A stretch of DNA of 64,000 nt from Shewanella sediminis HAW-EB3 (GTDB taxonomy: Bacteria > Pseudomonadota > Gammaproteobacteria > Enterobacterales > Shewanellaceae): assembly GCF_000018025.1 (NCBI RefSeq), contig NC_009831.1, positions 4,898,001 through 4,962,000 on the forward strand, given 5' to 3'. This document shows positions 16,504-29,589 of the stretch, piece after piece; positions within the stretch are counted from its first letter, which is position 1; each line of letters begins with the position of its first letter. Under the pieces are notes generated by a model. The model saw nothing but the letters and a program-made list of their open reading frames with translations. It ran no database searches and was not told the DNA's origin. The position numbers and the translations under genes are program-made.

Positions 16504-18335
16504 AAAAAACTCTTACCCTAGCTCTTACTTTAATTTTTTCTACCCTACTTCTGTTATCGCCTTTGGCGCACAGTGAAGGCGTTTTCAGCAGCAGTAAGTT
16601 CAGCTTCCTCAAAGATGAACCTAAGCTGATGCCTGTCGATGAAGCCTTCGTTTTCGACTTCAAGCAGCAAGGCGAACAGCTGAAAGTAAGCTGGGTCATC
16701 GCCGACGGCTACTACATGTACCGTGACAAGCTAAAGTTTGAAGCAGACGGTGCGACATTGGGTGAAATAGCGCTCCCTAGTGGCAAGGCGCACAGTGATG
16801 AATATTTTGGCGAGCAGGAGGTTTACTACTCATACGTTGAGATCCCCATCGCTATCAGGGAAGCTGTCGAAGGCGGCACTGTGACCGTGACCTTTATGGG
16901 CTGTGCCGAAGGTACATTGTGTTATCCGCCAACCAAGAAAACTGCTTTACTGAGTAAAATTGAAGCCAATGATGGCTTACTGAGCAATGAGCTTCCGACA
17001 GGTGAGAAACTTGCAAAGGCTCAAGTTAATTCTGAAGCCGGCCAAACTCCTATCACGCAACAAGATAGCCTGAGCAATATGTTATCGGGTGACAGTTTAC
17101 TCTGGACTCTGGTGATCTTCTTCGGCCTGGGGATTGGCCTCGCGCTCACCCCTTGTGTCTTCCCTATGTACCCTATTCTATCCGGGATTATCGTTGGACA
17201 GGGAGAAAAGCTCTCTACGGCTAAGGCATTCAGCCTCTCTATGGTCTACGTACAGGGCATGGCAATAACCTACTCACTGCTCGGTTTAGTTGTCGCGTCG
17301 GCGGGTATGAAATACCAGGCAGCCCTGCAACACCCGGCCGTACTCATTGTATTAGCCGTACTCTTCTTCGTGTTGAGCTTGTCCATGTTTGGCCTGTATG
17401 AACTCAAATTACCGTCCAGCTGGCAGGAGAAGATGAACCGTTTCTCCAACAACCAGAAAGGCGGCAATGTTATTGGCGTCTTCATCATGGGGATTATCTC
17501 GGGTCTGGTCGCCTCTCCATGTACTACCGCGCCACTATCCGGTGCCTTGGTCTATGTTGCACAAACCGGTGACCTGCTTCAGGGCTTCCTGGCCCTCTAC
17601 GTACTCAGCATGGGTATGGGATTACCGCTACTTATCATAGGCACCTCAGGTGGTAAGTTGCTTCCAAGAGCGGGGAGCTGGATGGATGTCATCAAGACGG
17701 TCTTTGGCTTCCTGCTGATCGCCGTGTCCATCGTTATGATAGGCAGGATCTGGCCAGACTTCCTCTCCGATCTTCTCTGGTCGATTTGGGGCGTGGCATT
17801 GGTAGGATACCTGATGCACCAGAACAAACTCACCGATTTTAACTGGAAGCAAACGGTTCGCTCTGTTCTGTTGACCCTGATGCTATTAGGTAGCTTCTCA
17901 TATGGGCTACAAGCCGTAATGACAAAACTTGGCGTTCAGGCTCAGACTCAGGTCGCCACCGAACAGGCTCATGGACATAAACGCATCAAGTCTGTCGCCG
18001 ACCTAAAAGCGGAGGTCGAAGCGGCCTCGGCTCAGGGCAAGCCGGTGATGTTAGATCTCTATGCCGACTGGTGCGTAGCCTGTAAAGAGTTCGAAGCAGT
18101 GACCTTTAAGGACCCTGCAGTGCAGACTCGTTTGGCACAGATAGTATTTCTTCAGGCCGATGTCACCAAGAATGATAGCTTAGATATCGAGCTTCTGGAG
18201 AGCTACGATGTACTGGGTCTCCCTACCTTGCTGATGTTTGATGCCGATGGCGAGCTTCGTAACGATCTACGCGTCACCGGCTTTATGAAGCCCGACGCCT
18301 TCGCTGCTCACTTAGATATATTACTGAAAAAATAA
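16500..18335 (+). CDS. dsbD: Thiol:disulfide interchange protein DsbD
   Basis: A 611-residue inner-membrane reductase that carries electrons from cytoplasmic thioredoxin to periplasmic DsbC, DsbG and cytochrome c maturation. A signal peptide (about 1-22) precedes the N-terminal domain with Cys135 and Cys141 (GCAEGTLCYPP). The membrane domain has the reactive pair Cys219 (TPCVFP) and Cys341 (SPCTTAP). The C-terminal thioredoxin-like domain has Cys525 and Cys528 (WCVACK). All six cysteines are intact. The frame is open to a TTG at 16476, but the ATG at 16500 overlapping the cutA stop is the sensible start. It matters here because the window also encodes a 12-heme cytochrome that needs periplasmic thiol reduction for heme attachment. 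Confidence 0.97.
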   Translation: MKKTLTLALTLIFSTLLLLSPLAHSEGVFSSSKFSFLKDEPKLMPVDEAFVFDFKQQGEQLKVSWVIADGYYMYRDKLKFEADGATLGEIALPSGKAHSDEYFGEQEVYYSYVEIPIAIREAVEGGTVTVTFMGCAEGTLCYPPTKKTALLSKIEANDGLLSNELPTGEKLAKAQVNSEAGQTPITQQDSLSNMLSGDSLLWTLVIFFGLGIGLALTPCVFPMYPILSGIIVGQGEKLSTAKAFSLSMVYVQGMAITYSLLGLVVASAGMKYQAALQHPAVLIVLAVLFFVLSLSMFGLYELKLPSSWQEKMNRFSNNQKGGNVIGVFIMGIISGLVASPCTTAPLSGALVYVAQTGDLLQGFLALYVLSMGMGLPLLIIGTSGGKLLPRAGSWMDVIKTVFGFLLIAVSIVMIGRIWPDFLSDLLWSIWGVALVGYLMHQNKLTDFNWKQTVRSVLLTLMLLGSFSYGLQAVMTKLGVQAQTQVATEQAHGHKRIKSVADLKAEVEAASAQGKPVMLDLYADWCVACKEFEAVTFKDPAVQTRLAQIVFLQADVTKNDSLDIELLESYDVLGLPTLLMFDADGELRNDLRVTGFMKPDAFAAHLDILLKK

Positions 18336-18370
18336 GCTGCAAACTTAAACGCCAGCTTAAACTCAAGAAT

Positions 18371-18408
18371 AAGGCCTTCGATTCAACAGAATCGAAGGCC
18401 TTATTTTA
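18371..18408 (+). terminator. Strong terminator after cutA-dsbD
   Basis: A perfect 14-bp stem (AAGGCCTTCGATTC and its complement) with loop AACA, followed by ATTTTAT. Confidence 0.9.
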
Positions 18409-18605
18409 TCCCGATAGATTAAATAACCAGATACCCACTCCAGCCTCGGGTCAAATAACAATCATATCATCTCCAGCCAAAGCGAAAGCGCGTACTCCCT
18501 AGCGTAAAAAATTCCGGTTTCAAATCATTTTTTCTTTTTTTAATATAAAGTTAAACAAACTCTTATACAATATGAGGTAGTTACCCTCATATCATCAGGA
18601 GAGAC

Positions 18606-20231
18606 ATGGAACCCGCCATCCTTATCACCACCTTAGCTTGCGGTATGTTAGTCAGCCGAATAGGACTACCGCCTCTTATCGGCTATCTCGTAGCGGGGTT
18701 TGTACTGTTTCTATTCGGTATCGATGAATCGAGTCTTCCTCTGCTGGAGCAGCTGGCAGAGCTTGGTGTCACCTTACTTCTGTTTGCCATCGGCCTTAAA
18801 TTAGATATCCGGAGTTTATTCAAAGCCGAGGTTTGGGCAGGCTCCAGCCTACACCTGATGGGCTCCATGCTGTTCTTTATCCCGCTACTCAAATTGCTTG
18901 GAATGCTGGGGTTGGATCAACTCACCGGACTAGACCTTAATCAACTGGCCCTGCTAGCCTTTGCCTTGAGTTTCTCAAGTACGATCTTTGCCGTCAAAGT
19001 GTTGGAAGATAAGGGTGATATGCAATCACTCTATGGCCGGGTCGCGATCGGTATCTTGATCATGCAGGATATTTTTGCGGTGGCTTTCCTCACCATATCG
19101 AAAGGAGATATCCCCTCCGTCTGGGCCTTCGGACTATTGCTGCTGCCATTTGCCAGACCGCTTATCTATCGCGCCTTCGATCGTGTCGGTCACGGCGAAC
19201 TTCTGGTGTTATTTGGCTTAGTGATGGCTCTGGTATTAGGCGCCTGGCTATTCGAGGCCGTCGGCCTTAAGCCCGATTTAGGGGCACTGATCATCGGTAT
19301 TTTATTAGCGGGTCACCCTAAATCTTCTGAGCTGGCAAAGTCACTCTTCTATTTCAAAGAGCTCTTCCTTGTTGCCTTCTTCTTAACGGTTGGCCTCAAT
19401 GGACTGCCGACCTTCTCAGACATAGGTTTAGCCACCCTGTTAGTGTTAGTCGTTCCTGTTAAGGTTGCACTGTTCCTCTACCTGTTAACCCACTTTAAAC
19501 TGCGCTCCCGTACCTCCCTGATGACCTCGTTTAATCTGGGTAACTACAGTGAATTCGGGTTAATTGTCGCGGCAGTTGCTACGAGTAAAGGATGGCTACC
19601 ACCACAATGGATGGTCATTATAGCCGTAGCCTTGAGTATCAGCTTCCTGGTTGCCGCCCCTTTAAATGCAAGCTCCAGCCGCCTCTACCAGAAGCTTCAT
19701 GGCAGGCTAAGGAAACTGGAGAAACACCCGCTGCATCCAGAGGATAGAGAGATACGCGTAGGCAATCCAAGGTTCCTTATTTTAGGTATGGGTAGAATTG
19801 GTAGTGGTGCCTATGATGAACTGAAAGCCAAATTCGACGGTGAGATATTGGGTATCGAACACAAGCAGGAGTTGGTCGACTACCACAAAAAGAAGGGGCG
19901 TCATGTGGTTCAGGGAGATGCATCAGATACCGACTTCTGGGAGAAGCTTGAGCATGCCCCGAATCTGGAACTGGTACTACTCGCTATGCCCCATCATATT
20001 GGTAATCAATTTGCTGTTGAGCAACTACAGAGACTCAACTATAAAGGCAAGATGAGTGCGATAGTCCAATACACTGAAGATGCGCAATCCCTTAAAACAT
20101 CTGGTGTTCATTGTGTCTATAATCTCTATGAAGCAGCGGGTGCCGGTTTTGTCGATCATGTCATTAATGATCTTCTCCCGGACTCACATGTGGCACGCTC
20201 TAACGCCGAAGAGATGAAAAACAGAGGTTAG
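18606..20231 (+). CDS. Cation:proton antiporter with C-terminal NAD-binding (TrkA-N) domain
   Basis: A 541-residue membrane protein. The first 370 residues hold about 12 hydrophobic helices of the CPA2 antiporter fold (KefB/KefC/YbaL type), with the ion-site helix near GLKPDLGALIIGILLAGH. Residues about 395-510 form a Rossmann domain (FLILGMGRIGSGAYDEL) that would bind NAD(H) or a similar ligand to gate transport. It lacks the extra C-terminal extension of YbaL. It likely exports potassium or sodium in exchange for protons. CAGGAGAG precedes the ATG. It stands alone between terminators and an inverted repeat. Confidence 0.88.
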   Translation: MEPAILITTLACGMLVSRIGLPPLIGYLVAGFVLFLFGIDESSLPLLEQLAELGVTLLLFAIGLKLDIRSLFKAEVWAGSSLHLMGSMLFFIPLLKLLGMLGLDQLTGLDLNQLALLAFALSFSSTIFAVKVLEDKGDMQSLYGRVAIGILIMQDIFAVAFLTISKGDIPSVWAFGLLLLPFARPLIYRAFDRVGHGELLVLFGLVMALVLGAWLFEAVGLKPDLGALIIGILLAGHPKSSELAKSLFYFKELFLVAFFLTVGLNGLPTFSDIGLATLLVLVVPVKVALFLYLLTHFKLRSRTSLMTSFNLGNYSEFGLIVAAVATSKGWLPPQWMVIIAVALSISFLVAAPLNASSSRLYQKLHGRLRKLEKHPLHPEDREIRVGNPRFLILGMGRIGSGAYDELKAKFDGEILGIEHKQELVDYHKKKGRHVVQGDASDTDFWEKLEHAPNLELVLLAMPHHIGNQFAVEQLQRLNYKGKMSAIVQYTEDAQSLKTSGVHCVYNLYEAAGAGFVDHVINDLLPDSHVARSNAEEMKNRG

Positions 20232-20266
20232 CCAAAAGTCGATTGTATACATTATCCTAACAATCT

Positions 20267-20310
20267 AGTATTGTATTTCCCATCCTACGTAAGATGGGAA
20301 ACACAATACT
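20267..20310. repeat. 18-bp inverted repeat ending at the next start codon
   Basis: Left arm 20267-20284 and right arm 20293-20310 match in 17 of 18 positions around an 8-nt loop. The right arm ends directly at the ATG of the 20311 gene and takes the place where a ribosome binding site should be. It could end the antiporter transcript, sequester translation, or be a small mobile remnant. Confidence 0.85.
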
Positions 20311-21381
20311 ATGATAACCCCTACACCAAACCGTAATCTTAACCCGTCCCAGAGCAAGCAACACTGGCGGCTTAGGCGCAATAATAAACCAGTTAAGTTG
20401 ATAAGCCTGCTTAGGCTATCACCCCTCCCCCTGCTGGCTTCGATAATCGCTATGCCCTCCTTGGCTAGCGGCTACGATATTTGGCTTTATCCACTTCAGT
20501 TCGATGCAGTCAATGTCAGCTGGCAACTGGGAGAAGCTAAAGCCATCACTAACCGTGAGGGCTATGACAATCAACCCGCCTTCACATCAGACAACCAAGC
20601 CATACTGTTTGCCTCTGACAGAGGTGGGGCTCACAATGATATCTATCAATATCATCTTAATTATAACCATATAAACGACAAGCATCAGACCGAAGATGAC
20701 AAGGTTAATCCCCTACTGACCCAAGTCACCGACACTGAAGATGAGAGTGAGTACTCTCCCCAAGCTGCAGCCAACGGCATTCGTTACGTAGTCGAACAAG
20801 GCGTGCCACACCAAAGTGTTTGGATAGAGGAGACTGGCTTCCCCCGAAAACGTGCCATCAATAGCATGATCCCCAGTGGATATTACGCCCACCATCCTGA
20901 ACTCGGCACCCTAATCTGGGCACGATACGCCTACAGCCTCTACTTCGAGCCTATAGGAGACACGGCAGATGAACGACACTTTGTCGTCGCCAATGCCGGT
21001 CGTAGCATTCACGCCATTCCAAGCGATAAGGCTTTCAGTTACCTTCATAAGCAGCCCGACGGCGATAGGGTGATCAAGCGGTTTGCCCCAGACTCCGGCA
21101 GCCATACGCCGCTTATCAGTATTGGTAATGGCAGCGAGGATTATGGTTGGAGCAGCAATGGCTGGATTTTCAATATTGAGGCAAACCAGCTCAGAGCCTG
21201 GCCTCTCACATCAAAAACAGATCACACAGACCAGATTCTCCAATGGCAAAGTACTCAATGGCAAAGTGCTCAGTGGCAAGCGATCACTCAACTTGAGCCG
21301 CCGACACTGGCTCACCATAGCCCCTCCCGAGTCGCTATCAGTCCCGATAACCGCCACATTGCCATCGTCTGGGCGAGATAA
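20311..21381 (+). CDS. TolB/PD40-type beta-propeller protein of the galactoside cluster
   Basis: A 356-residue exported protein. A long basic N-terminus leads to a hydrophobic segment (about 29-52, ending SLASG) that fits a signal peptide. Two PD40-like motifs are visible: NQPAFTSDNQAILFASDRGG near 90-110 and SPSRVAISPDNRHIAIVW at the end, as in TolB-type propellers. A short internal repeat (QWQS three times) lies around 310-322. It is 48 bp upstream of the beta-galactosidase gene and probably in its operon. It could bind oligosaccharide at the envelope, but this is inference. The ATG at 20311 directly follows a hairpin and lacks a binding site, so the true start may be downstream. Confidence 0.6.
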   Translation: MITPTPNRNLNPSQSKQHWRLRRNNKPVKLISLLRLSPLPLLASIIAMPSLASGYDIWLYPLQFDAVNVSWQLGEAKAITNREGYDNQPAFTSDNQAILFASDRGGAHNDIYQYHLNYNHINDKHQTEDDKVNPLLTQVTDTEDESEYSPQAAANGIRYVVEQGVPHQSVWIEETGFPRKRAINSMIPSGYYAHHPELGTLIWARYAYSLYFEPIGDTADERHFVVANAGRSIHAIPSDKAFSYLHKQPDGDRVIKRFAPDSGSHTPLISIGNGSEDYGWSSNGWIFNIEANQLRAWPLTSKTDHTDQILQWQSTQWQSAQWQAITQLEPPTLAHHSPSRVAISPDNRHIAIVWAR

Positions 21382-21417
21382 TTAATTGCAGATGCCGATC
21401 AACAATAACAAGAATAA

Positions 21418-24609
<3,192 letters not shown>

Positions 24610-24689
24610 GTTGAATAACCAAGGTTCAGCAGTGTGCCGTCGCTGACTAAGTATTGATAAGAGATAATAAGAAAAGATAAGGAATCAAG

Positions 24690-26114
24690 ATGGAACAGAT
24701 AGTTCAGCTCGCCATATTTTTTGGCTTAACGGCAACGGTGGGGTTAATCACCTACCTCAAGTGCCGCAATATCAAGCGTGATAACAGCGACAGCAGAGAC
24801 TATTTCCTTGCCGGCGGAGGATTAAGCTGGGTCGTGGTTGCCGGCTCCCTGATGATGACCAACATCAGTGCCGAGCAGATTGTCGGGATGAACGGTGCCC
24901 AAGCGCTACTCGTCGCCTGGTGGGAGATAGCCGCCGCCGTGGGACTGATCATTCTGGCTAAATGGCTCATCCCTATCTATTACAAGTACAACTGCACCAC
25001 GACCACGGAACTACTCGAGCGTAAATATAATGACAAGGGCATTCGCGCCATGGTCTCTGTGCTCTTTATGCTGGGCTATGCCTTCATATTACTCCCCGTA
25101 GTCCTCTATACCGGTTCGCTGTTTATGAAGTCTATGTTTGGTTTACAGATACCCGTCACGCTACTCGCTATTATCTTCGCCGTCGTTGGGGCCGTTTATG
25201 CCATCTTCGGTGGTCTTCGAGCGATCGCCATCTCCGACAGTTTAAACGGGGTCGGGCTTATCTTGATGGGCGTCGTGGTCTCATTTCTCGCCATGAACGC
25301 AGTTAATTGGGATCTTTCCGGCGTCCCTATCGAGCGCATTACGCTTATTGGCGACGATCAATCTGATATTCCCTGGCACACACTATTAACCGGCATGATC
25401 TTCATTCAAATATTCTACTGGGGAACCAATATGGTGATAACCCAGAGGGCACTGGCAGCAAAGTCGGTGAAGGAAGCACAGAAGGGCCTATATGCCGCGG
25501 TTATCATGAAGCTTATCGTTCCCATCATCGTGGTACTGCCCGGCATCGTCGCCTTCAAGTTATATGGCGATGTTGGCGATGTGGCTTATGGCAGGTTGGT
25601 GGGTGACATTCTGCCGCCTTGGTTATCCGGCGCCTTCGCTGCCGTGATTGCGGGGGCCGTATTGAGTTCATTTAACTCTTGTTTAAACTCGGCTGCTGCA
25701 CTGTATACCTGCGATATTCACCAAAACTATGTTAACCCCAATGCCGATGTTCGTAAGATAGGTACTCGGGTCGCGCTGGTGTTCACTTTGATATCGGTGG
25801 GACTTGTGCCCATTTTCGCTAAATCTGAAAGTATTATCTCTTTGCTACAACAGCTTAACGGCCTCTATTCTATGCCGGTACTGGCGGCATTTATCTGCGC
25901 CCTGGTCTTCAAGAATGTACATGCCAATGCCATCAAGCTAGGCCTTATCTTCGGCGTGCTGATCTATGCCATCTTTACCTTCATATGGAGCCCATTCCAC
26001 TTTATTCATATGATGGCAATTACCCTTGCAGCTACGATTACGGTCACCCTGCTACTGAGCAAGTTCGCCTTTGCACAGCGAACAGATCCACAATTAGCGA
26101 CGGCCGGAAGTTAG
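24690..26114 (+). CDS. Sodium/galactose symporter, SSS family (SglT-like)
   Basis: A 474-residue inner-membrane protein with about 13-14 hydrophobic helices, carrying the family features DYFLAGGGLSWVVVAGSLMMTNISAEQIVGMNG and ITQRALAAKSVKEAQKG. The family moves a sugar inward with sodium. The neighbours (exported LacZ before, galK and galM after) make galactose or glucose the likely substrate. It starts after AAGGAATCAAG and sits 80 bp behind lacZ, probably co-transcribed. The 227-bp gap to galK holds no clear terminator but is AT-rich and may carry a second promoter. Confidence 0.9.
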   Translation: MEQIVQLAIFFGLTATVGLITYLKCRNIKRDNSDSRDYFLAGGGLSWVVVAGSLMMTNISAEQIVGMNGAQALLVAWWEIAAAVGLIILAKWLIPIYYKYNCTTTTELLERKYNDKGIRAMVSVLFMLGYAFILLPVVLYTGSLFMKSMFGLQIPVTLLAIIFAVVGAVYAIFGGLRAIAISDSLNGVGLILMGVVVSFLAMNAVNWDLSGVPIERITLIGDDQSDIPWHTLLTGMIFIQIFYWGTNMVITQRALAAKSVKEAQKGLYAAVIMKLIVPIIVVLPGIVAFKLYGDVGDVAYGRLVGDILPPWLSGAFAAVIAGAVLSSFNSCLNSAAALYTCDIHQNYVNPNADVRKIGTRVALVFTLISVGLVPIFAKSESIISLLQQLNGLYSMPVLAAFICALVFKNVHANAIKLGLIFGVLIYAIFTFIWSPFHFIHMMAITLAATITVTLLLSKFAFAQRTDPQLATAGS

Positions 26115-26341
26115 CCAAATGTAAGAAGAGCGTTCGTTCTGTTTATCGTTCGCTCTAATTTAATTGATTTTATTTTCAAACTCAGAAATTTAATCCGAAT
26201 TCCAGATACAAACGAAAAAAAATAGATTAACTCTGTAAAAACTGAGTTACAGCCTAAGTTAAGTCGTGATATAACGAGGTATACGGTCGAAAAACCTGTC
26301 ACTGGCAATATAAATTTATATTCATAGAGAAGCGTTAAAAC

Positions 26342-27508
26342 ATGTCGAACCCCGCACAGCGCGCGAACAAATTATTTGTGCAAACCTTTGGCACTACGGC
26401 TGATGACCTTTACCTGGCACCGGGCCGGGTAAACTTGATCGGCGAACACACCGACTATAACGATGGTTTCGTTCTGCCGGCAGCTATCAACTTCCATACC
26501 ATTGTTGCGGTAAAACGCCGTGAGGATGATATCTACCGCGCCGTTTCCGATGCCTTTCCCGGTGAGATAAAAGAGTGGGCTTTCGGCCAGGAAGGTGTCA
26601 TGACATCCGAAGATGGCTGGGTCAATTATCTCAAAGGGTTCACAGCGGCAATGGCGGCATCTGGCTTACCCGCAAAAGGGTTAGATATTGCAGTCGTCGG
26701 TAACGTTCCGCTTGGCGCCGGCCTCTCATCCTCTGCGGCTCTGGAACTCGCGTTCGGTACTGCCGTTAATGATTGCAGCCAGCTCAGGCTCTCTCCTCTT
26801 GCCGTCGCACAAATGGCGCAGCGCGGTGAGAACCAATATGTGGGATGTGCCTGCGGGATCATGGATCAGATGATTAGCGCCTTAGGTGAACAGGATCATG
26901 CCCTACTCATCGATTGTGAGGACTTAGACAGCGAACCGGTTCATATACCCGATAGCCTGAGCCTCATCATAGTCAATTCCAATGTTCAGCGTGGATTAGT
27001 CGATTCCGAGTACAACCTGCGCCGCGAACAATGCGAAGAGGTGGCAAGCCATTTTGGACTTGATTCCCTGAGACACCTTGAACTTTCTCAGCTTGAAGCC
27101 GCAAAATCTGAGCTGTCGGATGTCTGTTATCGACGTGCCCGACATGTGCTTACCGAGAACAGACGAACTCAGAATGCCAGTCACGCTCTGGAAGCCGGGA
27201 ATATCACCACCTTGAGCGAGCTCATGGCTCAATCCCATGCATCTATGCGAGATGACTTTGAGATCACGGTGCCTCAAATCGATACTCTGGTAGAGATAAT
27301 CTCTGATGTTATCGGCACCCGTGGCGGTGTAAGAATGACTGGCGGCGGCTTTGGTGGCTGTGTGGTTGCTCTCGTTGACCATGATCTGACCGATGCCGTA
27401 GTCGAAGCCATTGAAGCTGAGTACCCTAAACAGACAGGACTGGAACCCACTGTCTACCTCTGCTCTGCCAGCGATGGGGCCACCCGAATCGAGAAAGATG
27501 TCTATTAG
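26342..27508 (+). CDS. galK: Galactokinase
   Basis: A 388-residue GHMP kinase that phosphorylates galactose at C1 with ATP, the first committed step of the Leloir pathway. Galactokinase signature near the N-terminus: APGRVNLIGEHTDYNDG. ATP-binding loop: VPLGAGLSSSAALE. The C-terminal MTGGGFGGCVVAL motif is intact. Length matches E. coli GalK. It is followed by galM after 72 bp. No galT or galE is next to it, so the product must be processed by enzymes encoded elsewhere. Confidence 0.97.
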   Translation: MSNPAQRANKLFVQTFGTTADDLYLAPGRVNLIGEHTDYNDGFVLPAAINFHTIVAVKRREDDIYRAVSDAFPGEIKEWAFGQEGVMTSEDGWVNYLKGFTAAMAASGLPAKGLDIAVVGNVPLGAGLSSSAALELAFGTAVNDCSQLRLSPLAVAQMAQRGENQYVGCACGIMDQMISALGEQDHALLIDCEDLDSEPVHIPDSLSLIIVNSNVQRGLVDSEYNLRREQCEEVASHFGLDSLRHLELSQLEAAKSELSDVCYRRARHVLTENRRTQNASHALEAGNITTLSELMAQSHASMRDDFEITVPQIDTLVEIISDVIGTRGGVRMTGGGFGGCVVALVDHDLTDAVVEAIEAEYPKQTGLEPTVYLCSASDGATRIEKDVY

Positions 27509-27580
27509 ATTTCTACTACATTATCAGCCATCACCCTTGTAAAACGGCCGATATAACCAGCAAAAGAAAGGATGCATTTT

Positions 27581-28600
27581 ATGGTACGTTTTCGTCCGCT
27601 GGATCCCTGGGATGATCCCCGTGGTGGTCAAATTGAACGTGTCAGAATAGATAATGGCATCTTAGCCCTGGAAGTATTAAGCCTGGGCGGCATCATCCGC
27701 TCTCTGTGGACACCGGATAGGAATGGCGAACGCGGCAACATAGTTCTGGGTTGTGACTCGGCCGAAGATTATCTAACCCAAGATGCTCATTTAGGCGCTG
27801 TTGCCGGGCGTTATGCAAATAGAATTGCTAACGGGCAAATGACATTCGATGGTGAGCATTATTACTTAGATAAAAATCAAGCGAATAACTGCCTGCATGG
27901 CGGCCGGGAAGGCTTCAATCGAAAGCAGTGGAACATAGGTCAGCTTCCCGATGGTGTTCGCTTGAGTCTGGTTAGCCCCGATGGTGATATGGGATTCCCC
28001 GGCAACTGTAACATTCAGGTCGATTACCGTCTGGTGGCGAATAACCTCTATGTAGAGATGTTTGCCGCCACAGACAGAGCCTGCCCGCTCAGCATGACTC
28101 AGCATAGCTACTTTAACCTGGAGGGGAGTCGCTCCGGCGGCAACGGCAACCACCGTCTGCAAATCGATAGCACTGAATATTTAGAAACTAACTCAACCGG
28201 GATCCCCAACAGTATCATAGCGGGGGCTGACAGTAACTTGGACTTCAGGAAGTCTAAAACCCTGGCGAGCAAGCTCAAAGATACTGATGGATTAGACCAC
28301 TGTTATCTTATGAGAAATAACGATAAAGAGCTGCTTCGTTTCGGTAACCTTAGTGCCCCCGAATCTGGTCGCTGCATGACACTCTATACCAATCAGCCGG
28401 GAGTTCAGGTCTACGGTGCCAACTTTCTGGAGGGTAACCCGGGCCGTAATGAGCAGAAATTGAAGCGTCATCAAGCGGTCTGTATCGAACCTCAACAACT
28501 CCCCGATGCGCCTAATCAAACTGAGTTACTTGGCGATCCCTGGATAAAACCCGGTCAGATTTATCATCATATCAGTCGCTACCAATTCGAGACATTTTAA
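27581..28600 (+). CDS. galM: Aldose 1-epimerase (mutarotase)
   Basis: A 339-residue enzyme that interconverts alpha and beta anomers of galactose, supplying the alpha form used by GalK. Motifs include GAVAGRYANRIANG, the histidine in NNCLHGG, and THHS-like MTQHSYFNLEG with the second catalytic histidine; the glutamate base lies in VCIEPQQLPDAPN. The frame opens at an ATG at 27572, but AAAGGA lies 8 bp before the ATG at 27581, which I take as the start. Last gene of the galactose unit, closed by a strong terminator. Confidence 0.94.
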   Translation: MVRFRPLDPWDDPRGGQIERVRIDNGILALEVLSLGGIIRSLWTPDRNGERGNIVLGCDSAEDYLTQDAHLGAVAGRYANRIANGQMTFDGEHYYLDKNQANNCLHGGREGFNRKQWNIGQLPDGVRLSLVSPDGDMGFPGNCNIQVDYRLVANNLYVEMFAATDRACPLSMTQHSYFNLEGSRSGGNGNHRLQIDSTEYLETNSTGIPNSIIAGADSNLDFRKSKTLASKLKDTDGLDHCYLMRNNDKELLRFGNLSAPESGRCMTLYTNQPGVQVYGANFLEGNPGRNEQKLKRHQAVCIEPQQLPDAPNQTELLGDPWIKPGQIYHHISRYQFETF

Positions 28601-28603
28601 AGA

Positions 28604-28640
28604 AAAAGAGCCCGGCCCTGAATGACAGGGCCGGGCTTTG
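28604..28640. terminator. Bidirectional terminator after galM
   Basis: A perfect 12-bp stem (AGCCCGGCCCTG at 28609-28620 and its complement at 28626-28637) with loop AATGA. It lies between convergent genes; an A-run on the left and TTTG on the right allow use from both sides. Confidence 0.88.
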
Positions 28641-28657
28641 ATCTATACCGATTAGTA

Positions 28658-29113
28658 TTATTCCTCCAGCCCACCTGACCAGCCGTCGGCAAACTCACGG
28701 TCCTGGCTTTCAGAACCCATCTCCAAATCCACCTCACTGTTGATATCTTTATCATCGGCGTCCTCATCGGGTTTTGGTCTGGGAGTCGGCTTGCTAATTT
28801 TAATCAAGGGGGTATGTTTGGTTGTATTTGCCTCAACCCAACCGTCATGTTTTTGCATAAATTGGGATCGAGTCGCATTCCAGGCGCTACCGTAAGTCTC
28901 TTCGACGGCTTTCACTGCCTTCTTGTCCAGATCATGAAGATTGTTTTTGACGATCTCTTCAGCATACTCAATTATCGAATCTCTCTCGGCATTATAGAGA
29001 TAGATGCGTCCAGCCGAAGCTTCCGGAAATTGTTTATCATGGATAACGATAGCATTACCACGAGATGTTCTTAATTCACCGTACCAGACTGCTGTCTTTA
29101 CTGTGTTATACAT
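28658..29113 (-). CDS. Uncharacterised acidic-tailed protein
   Basis: I do not recognise this 151-residue protein. The first 90 residues (MYNTVKTAVWYGELRTSRGN) look folded and soluble; the last 50 are rich in Asp, Glu, Ser and Pro and likely disordered. No cysteine, signal peptide or membrane helix is present. The start is placed at the ATG at 29113; the frame continues to a TTG at 29122 without a better binding site. It converges on galM across the bidirectional terminator and has no obvious partner. Confidence 0.6.
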   Translation of the reverse strand: MYNTVKTAVWYGELRTSRGNAIVIHDKQFPEASAGRIYLYNAERDSIIEYAEEIVKNNLHDLDKKAVKAVEETYGSAWNATRSQFMQKHDGWVEANTTKHTPLIKISKPTPRPKPDEDADDKDINSEVDLEMGSESQDREFADGWSGGLEE

Positions 29114-29115
29114 AT

Positions 29116-29310
29116 ATGCCAATACCCTTAAATCAACACATACAGGATGAGTTAGAGATGCAAGCCCGCTTCCCTAATCTAACTCACCTATGCCGTTACA
29201 ATTTCAGGGAACAACATCTCAATATTCCCCACCGTATCGAACCAATCATCTCATTTTTCCCGCAGAAAATGAGTTCGATAAATGAATCGCTAAACTCATA
29301 TCGAATTTAG
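29116..29310 (+). CDS. Possible 64-residue protein or remnant
   Basis: An open frame of 64 codons from an ATG at 29116, two bases from the divergent start at 29113. Residues such as ARFPNLTHLCRYNFREQH look protein-like, but there is no ribosome binding site and I know no homologue. It may be a decayed gene. The rest of the 29114-29589 gap shows nothing I can name. Confidence 0.2.
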   Translation: MPIPLNQHIQDELEMQARFPNLTHLCRYNFREQHLNIPHRIEPIISFFPQKMSSINESLNSYRI

Positions 29311-29589
29311 TATAAAGAATCAGTTATTCAAGTTTTAATTTTTAATAAGCCATAGTTCTCACAGCTTTACTTGCCAAAAAACATTTCAACTACTTGATAG
29401 AAAAGACTAAAAAAACACCTCTGATGAACTTATCTTCTAATCCGACCACCAGGGCAATTAAAGTCACACCATTGCCCTTCGTTTCTCATCTTGCCAGTAA
29501 GCATATTGCACCTTAAAAATGACACTAATGGGCCGGTCAGAGCGATCTCGCCTCATTGATCCGAGTCCAATGTTCTGTTCGATTATCAG

